From positions 1 through 64,000 of the forward strand of contig JANFAH010000092.1 in the NCBI GenBank assembly GCA_024663395.1: a stretch of DNA of 64,000 bases, given 5' to 3'. Positions 57,730 to 64,000 of this stretch are shown one piece after another. The notes under the pieces are model-generated. The model saw only the letters and a list, made by a program, of their open reading frames with translations. It searched no databases and was not told the origin of the DNA. The stretch's first letter is position 1; the number at the start of each line of letters is the position of its first letter. Made by a program: the position numbers and the translations under genes. Source of the stretch: Pisolithus tinctorius (lineage: Eukaryota > Basidiomycota > Agaricomycetes > Boletales > Pisolithaceae).

Positions 57730-58985
57730 AGCTAAGATAATCTTTCTGGGAGAGAGACCGAGATGCAGTAACCACCACCCTTGCAGAATATAACTAGTGA
57801 TGATCCGTCCGTCCCTCGAAGAAAGGACTCAAGAAGTACTCCATGTCGTTCCACAAGGTTAGAAATTTGTTCCATATCACTCATTCGCTAACCAAAGATT
57901 ACTTCCAGGTCGTGAACGTTCGCAGCCAAGACCAGCTTTAGTCCTGTTACACCCAGAACTTTAATCTGAAAATGATCACCTCAATAACCTAGGAAGTATA
58001 CGGACATCTGTAAAGTTTCATTTCAGTTCTAATTCTAATGGAATCTTAATCACTTAATACAGTGTCAAACCAGGCCCTGATTGGCCCCTTAAAACCCTAA
58101 TAAGAAAGTGGATTCTCCAAAGAAGTACAGTTCTCGCCACCCGCGGCCACAGCATAGTATGACCTCAAAGATCTCTTCACCACTTTCAGATTTACTGGTG
58201 GCCCCAAGGACGGTCATAGAGGCGACAGCACATTCGATCATGTGCTTCAACGTCTGGGACCGTTTCTACTTGCTTTCTCGGTTTCGGTGAGTCATATGGC
58301 TATCTGACATTAACATTCACGGCAGCCGTAAGGACACGAAGCAGGTGCTCTAACACTCAGAGACTTCTGTTTGGAGACTAATCAGTAGGCATCCACTTAG
58401 GCCATCATTCACTATATGTGATATGATTGGAACACAACTGAATACATAATACAGGGCCAGTACATTCCAATTTCATGCCAAGTGATCGTCTCACCAAAAA
58501 TTGTGTTGTAAGGTGGTTATGGTCGCCGCTTTCCCTGGGATCTGGACATTGCAATACGATTTAATCCAAAGAAGTGTTCTCCGCCCTCCCATGGCAGTGC
58601 ATTGAGTAAGGTATGTCACATGTGTGTCATCATCATTGCAAAACAGAGTGGTAGGGTAGTCACCAGTGAGGTGCCAGGTTAGCAAGAATCTATTGACGCT
58701 TTGATCTATGTAGATTGCCTCCATTCTTGATGAGACATGGTAGTCATGATTGTACTTCGCCCTGTGTTAGTCCGAATTCCGCAGTCCACCTATGCATCAG
58801 TGCAGTACGGAGAAGCCGGTGTCCAGGTTCCCCATCGTGAGCCTTGTAGATCCTATGCTCGCTAGTCGTCACTCACTCTCTTCGCCACAGTACTAGCAGT
58901 GATACCATGTGCTGATCACATCCTGCACATGCGGCCACACTGTGGCACATTGCTGTTCATCCTTGCTATCGTCCTGCTCATCACT
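57730..58985. other. Flank upstream of the Plavaka-like transposase
   Basis: No gene supported. It may hold the left end of the transposon. A stretch beginning CAGTGTCAAACCAGG at about 58061 is a weak candidate, but no matching inverted copy was seen downstream. Confidence 0.3.
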
Positions 58986-61900
58986 ATGACAGATAACAGG
59001 TTCAAATGCTGTGGTCCTTGTCCACGGTCCTATGATACTCCAAGTTCGCTGACTCGCCACCGCTCAAGCTGCCCACACTGGGGGCAGCAGCTAAACTCAC
59101 AGGTGCAACAACGAAGGCGGAATGCCCAACTGAGCCTAAATGGCATGCCTCCAAAGAGGGCAAAACTGAATTTGGATACAAATGTGAGCCCAGCTTTTTG
59201 CCTTCGTCCCTGGTGTTGCTGACTTGAGAATGGTAGGCCGACATTGGCACGCTGGAGCTCGCAGAAAAGGACTCTACTTCATGCTCTCCAAGTTTCTCAA
59301 GCTCTCATGATTATCCCGCACCTATCAGCAGTCTCCAATCTGAGCTCGCATCCTTCAGTGTGGCCACTACTGATCCAGTATCTTCCATACAAGTGCTCCC
59401 CGAGTCCATGCCCCTACCTGAGAACACGCAGAACGCTGAGTCATCTGGAAGCCACCGGCCCGCTCGGTCACGGCGTTTACCTGCGTGATTCCGAGACATT
59501 TTGCCAGAACCACCTGTTCCTGCTTTGCAGCCAGGGGCTTCTTTATCTGCTTCGCAACCCCAGTCTTCCAGCCTCCCACGTGTTATCCTTCATGTATTTG
59601 ATTCTATCCAAACGTCTTTCAATAAATTTGGCATTGCACGAGTGTATCGTCACAGACCATCCTATGACCCAGATTCATTCATCTCGCTCGATGAGCTCTC
59701 CGATGCATATATTAACCCTGAGCAAACAGACACAATTCCTGCATCACTACCAGCGTTGCCACCCCGGCCTTGGAAAAACATGAGCATTTGGAGACTGATG
59801 ACGTGGATGATGTCTGGAAGCAAGCAGAAGTCCGAGGCTGAGGTCACTCGCCTCATAAATTCTGTGCTCAGGTCAGATGACTTCAGCATCGAAGACTTGG
59901 ATGGGTTCAACGCTCGTACAGAGATGAAACATTTTGATGCTTCTGAATCCATGCTAGGACCAAGTGATATTGCCCACCAGGATGGCTGGAAGGAGAGTAG
60001 TGTGGATGTTCTTGTACCGACTAGGGAGCCGGACGCGAATGGAAATGGCCAGATGTTCACCATTCCAGGGCTCTTGTATCGCCAACTTGTTGCAGTCATT
60101 CGCTCCGCCTTCACTGAAGATAATGCAAAGTGGTTCCATCTCACTCCATTCAGACGGGTATGGAGATCTGCCATCACTGGTTGTGAGATGCAGCTGTATG
60201 ATGAACTTTACACATCGGATGTGTGGAACAGAGCCCATGATGAATTGCAAAAACAAAGCCACAGCGATGGCTGTAAACTGGAATGCGTGATTGCCGGGTT
60301 GATGTTCTGGTCTGATGCTACTCATCTCGCACAATTTGGCAACGCCTCTGCATGGCCTATCTACTTATTTTTTGGGAATCAGTCGAAATATACACGTGCA
60401 TGTCCTAGCTCCGGTGCATGCCATCCAATAGCATTTATGCCGACTGTGAGTTACTCCGGTACCTACTGATTACATCATAGCTGACACATGCATTTATTAT
60501 GTAGCTTCCACCATCGATCGCCGAGTTCATATCCAAGTTTACAAAGAAAAAAAATTACGATGACATTATTGCCCACTGTAAGCGAGAGTTATTCCATGGG
60601 GTATGGAAAGTGTTGTTGGACGAGGAGTTTGTCGAGGCATATAAGGATGGCATTGTAATCAGATGCTATGATGGAGTATGCCGGTGAGTTTTCCCACGCA
60701 TCTTCACTTATGCAGCAGATTATCCAGAGAAGTATGACTGCTGTGCTGCTCAACTCATTGACAAAACTTATGGTTTTATTTACAGGGTACTTTTGGCCGC
60801 CATCCGTGACAAAGGCAATTTTCCATGCCCACGGTGCCTCATAGCAAAGGAAGACTTTAGTCGTCTTGGGCTCCAGTCAGATGCATCCAGAAGATTCACA
60901 AAAATATGCCAGTACTTCTTGGATCAAATTTTGGCAGCCCGCAATGCTATCTACAGGTTAGGGTGCCCAATCAAAGGGGTAATTCCAGAACACTACTTGA
61001 AGGGGTTTTCACTGGTGCCAACCTTTGTACGTTTGCCTCTTCATCGGTCTTCCATGACTTTACAAGTCGCCACAGAATTCATTTGCTGATATTCTCAGAC
61101 CTCTTGGGCTCGACGTCTACTCCATTGTTACGGTAGATCTCCTTCATGAGTTCGAGCTGGGGATCTTCAAATCGGTCTTTAGGCACTTGTTAAGGCTACT
61201 GTACATGATACATCCTGATACAGTGATCCAGCTTAATGAGCGGTATGGAGTTTTTATTTAACTTTCATACAGTGTGCTAAAAGATGGTGCTTAATAAGGT
61301 TCCATCTAATTTCATCCTTTGGAAAAGATGCAATTCGTCGCTTTCCCCATAATATATCAGATGTATGCCAACAAGCAGCACAAAATTTTGAAGACATCCT
61401 GCAGGTAATTTAAGCTTCTGGATCCTCATTTTCCAAGAAATAATGTTTTTCTCATCGTCAGTGTGCAATTCCAGCGTTTGAAGGGCTTTTCCCTTCTGAG
61501 CATGATGGAGTCATGCGTACCTTGCTTTTTCGGCTAGCCCACTGGCATGCACTCGCAAAGCTTCGTCTCCACAGTGAAGATTCACTTCATCAACTCGACG
61601 AAACCACCCGGCTGCTTGGACATCAGCTTCGCAAGTTTCGAGACTTTACTTGTACCGCATTCATGACAATGGAGCTACCCTCGGAGGTCGCCGCTTGGTG
61701 TCAAAGAAAGGACAGTAAACCTAATCTCACATCTAATACTACCTCTGCTATGACCAGTGCCCGACCGAAGACCTTCAACCTTGCAACATACAAGTTTCAT
61801 GCCCTTGGAGATTATGTGAATACAATACGCACTTTCGGAACAACTGACTTGTATACTACTCAAATCGTAAGCTATATCATTGTCTTTCATGATAGATGAC

Positions 61901-63190
61901 GCGCTGACCCTGGTTGTTAGGGTGAACATGCTCATTGCCTTCTGAAGAAGTTCTATCGAAGTACGAATAAACAAAAACCTGCAAAGCAACTTGCAAAGCA
62001 GGAGAGACGACATACACGTATTAGACGTCAATTGGATGCCACAGGCAAATCCTCCACAAAGTTGGAAGAGACAGCTGCCCCGTCTAAGTTTCACCACCAC
62101 TTGTCAGATTCTCCGAGCAATGCCATCAACTTGGCCGTGTTTCTCAGTCAAAACTCCAAAGATCCAGCCATGAAGGTGAGAGGTTGTACTGGACCCCAAG
62201 TTAACTGTCCTCACCATCTTTTACAAGGACTTCATTCCAAAGCTGAAAGATCATCTTCTTTCACGATTACTGGGCTTGGATTATGATGGAGATGAATGCT
62301 CGTTCTCTAGTGAAGAACGAAATAAAGTGACCTTCAAGAATGGTCTCAACCGAGTTATTCAATCAAAGCGCTTCCAAATAAATTACACGACCTACGATAT
62401 ATGCCATGGCCAGGATACCCTATGCCCAGGACATGGTGCCACAGTTATGATGCTATCACGAGAGGAGAGTCCTAATGCTCATCCATTCTGGTATGCACGA
62501 GTATTGGGCGCTTTCCTTATAAATGTTTGTTATAGTGGAACGGAGCAAACCATGGAATTTCTCTGGGTTAGGTGGCTTGGCGTTGTACCAAGCTACCAAT
62601 GGGGCCTTCAGAAGGGACGTCTCCCGAAGATTGGGTTCGTCCCAGATTCGCCTGGCGCCTTTGGTTTTCTTGACCCTTCCCTTGTAATCCGCGCTTGCCA
62701 TCTTATTCCTGCATTCGTTAACAGGCACACCGATTCACTCCTTCGACGTGGACCTTCAATGGGCCATCCTGCCAATGAGGTTGATGACTGGGAAGCGTAC
62801 TACATCAATATGTGAGCTTTTCTGAGGGACTACTACTTCGCTTCACTGAAACATTATTCTTATAGCTTTGCAGATTGCGATATGTTCGCTCGCTTTTCTG
62901 GTATCAGCATCGGGCATGATGCTCAGTATTCCCTACCTGAATTGGTACCCAAAACGTCCTCAGACTCGGACCTGGATCTCACCAATGCCAGCGACCATTC
63001 CGACCAAGAAAGTCCCACTGATGAAGACATAGGCAGCGAGGGGGATGAAGGTCTTAATGATGGCGATGACGTCGAGGATGAAAGCGGTGACTTGGATTCC
63101 TCCCAGACAGACGGTGAGCGCTCGGAGGACAGCAGTGAGGATGTAAACTACTCTGATGCAGAGGATGATGACAACGGTCCCGAGTTCTGA
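58986..63190 (+). pseudogene. Plavaka-like (CACTA-type) transposase, near-complete with one nonsense codon
   Basis: The start at 58986 gives 'MTDNRFKCCGPCPRSYDTPS', a C2H2-like finger. An intron (about 59182-59233) leads to a Ser/Pro linker that reads RRLPA, TGA (59486-59488), FRDILPEPPVPAL. The transposase core follows: 'YRQLVAVIRSAFTEDNAKWF', 'GLMFWSDATHLAQFGNASAW', 'PIYLFFGNQSKYTR', 'FPCPRCLIAKEDF', 'IVTVDLLHEFELGIFKSV', 'RKFRDFTCTAFMTMELPSEV' and 'ATYKFHALGDYVNTIRTFGT'. A late domain contains 'WVRWLGVVPSYQWGLQKGRL', and an acidic tail ends at TGA 63188-63190. Exons join in frame. Apart from the TGA the copy looks intact. The family name is from memory of mushroom genomes. Confidence 0.75.
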
Positions 63191-64000
63191 GCGTTGTATA
63201 ATACCTGTATATTATAGCTATCCGATGAATGTGTTTACAAGCATTTGTGTCTACTGAGTGGTGTCTATGTGATTGAACGTTGAGGGTGCATCGACCCTCG
63301 GCTTATATACTGTGATCGGGAGTAGCTCACATTTCGCAACATGGTTCTGGTCATGGTACCCACAATCAAAGGACATACGACCAGCACGCTCGCTGACCTT
63401 TTCCCATTCCTGGCCAAGGTCTACGGTGACTCTATGCGGTGAAGCAATCAGTTGAGTCTACGTTTACTAAACTCAGGCGAGAACAGACTGTTTCGGTAGG
63501 TTAACCTCTTCTGGGGTCCATTTTCCCTGTCGCTTTTCGGGCTGGAAGGCACTTCAAACACAATGATAGACATACTAGGGCATGGCTACTACTGCAGAGA
63601 GTATGGTTAGATGCGTTGGGGATATATGAATACTTGACATACTGGTCTCCAACCGAAACGTGTTGTCTACCCTTCTCTTTCCATTGGATGATGGTTTGCA
63701 GTATCTGATTGTCAGTGAGTCCCTGACCCTAGAGGTAAAGTTGGGCGAAGGGTATCAGTCAAGGTTATTAGCACCTGAAAGTGTTTCAACAACTCACGGC
63801 CTTGGACAGCTTAATGGCTGTTTTTGGCTGCTGCTCTTTCGACTGCCAAGAACTTCTTGCAAACAAGTCCTTCGCTCATGATTAACAACACACTCACCCT
63901 TCAGTTTTTACGGGCTCAGCTCATTTATTCGCAAGGACATGCGCGTGTTCCAGGGTGGAAGGCACAGGGCCTGGAAGATTCACATCCGACACAGGTTTAT
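63191..64000. other. Flank downstream of the transposase
   Basis: Only short frames. No terminal inverted repeat could be paired by eye. Confidence 0.3.

Noticed and set aside
58061..58110. Left terminal inverted repeat of the Plavaka-like element
   Set aside because: No inverted partner was found between 63190 and 64000, so the end is not supported.

Overview
The window looks like nuclear DNA of a mushroom-forming basidiomycete (Agaricomycetes). The genes are split by many short GT-AG introns of about 45-60 nt and packed on both strands with 100-300 bp between them. The mobile elements and repeat-associated families (Helitron, Plavaka-like transposon, chromodomain Ty3/Gypsy element, DUF6698- and DUF6699-like genes) are typical of that class. 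All calls come from reading translations and splice sites by eye; no database search was run.

Layout. 1-8186 is ordinary genic DNA: a GRAM-domain membrane protein cut by the window edge, the meiotic cohesin REC8, isopentenyl-diphosphate isomerase, and a DUF6699-type protein. 8282 to about 15000 is a minus-strand autonomous Helitron with an apparently intact Rep-helicase gene, inserted about 95 bp in front of the DUF6699 gene. 15069-18782 holds three plus-strand orphan genes, one combining an F-box-like start with a nucleotidyltransferase-like motif. A second Helitron-like 3' terminus follows at 19128-19154. 19620-21400 holds a decayed HapX-like iron regulator and a PPR fragment.

21782-41947 is a dense housekeeping block: MPC1, DNA ligase I, 40S uS17, a PPZ-type phosphatase, a DMT transporter, mitochondrial bL36, SGT1, a GT31 glycosyltransferase, an uncharacterised membrane protein, a Ser/Thr-rich membrane protein and a RAB4-type GTPase.

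42034 to the end is accessory and transposon-rich. It holds a 3' remnant of a D-serine dehydratase gene and a DUF6698 gene cut in two by a 6,819-bp LTR retrotransposon. The retrotransposon has 440-bp LTRs, TTGCC target duplications and an 11-nt self-primer. Further on are two tandem HSP60 pseudogene units, an orphan nuclear-type ORF and a nearly complete Plavaka-like transposase.

The strongest connected story is the decay of this accessory part. All three nonsense codons in pol sit where the family has Arg and are explained by CGA to TGA. All four differences between the LTRs are CG versus CA. Nonsense codons in the interrupted DUF6698 gene and in the Plavaka transposase fit the same change. 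This points to C-to-T mutation at CpG, as expected from cytosine methylation silencing recent insertions. The most interesting structures are the self-priming chromovirus whose pol reading frame runs past the chromodomain into a paired zinc-knuckle domain, and the orphan three-gene block between two Helitron-type termini.
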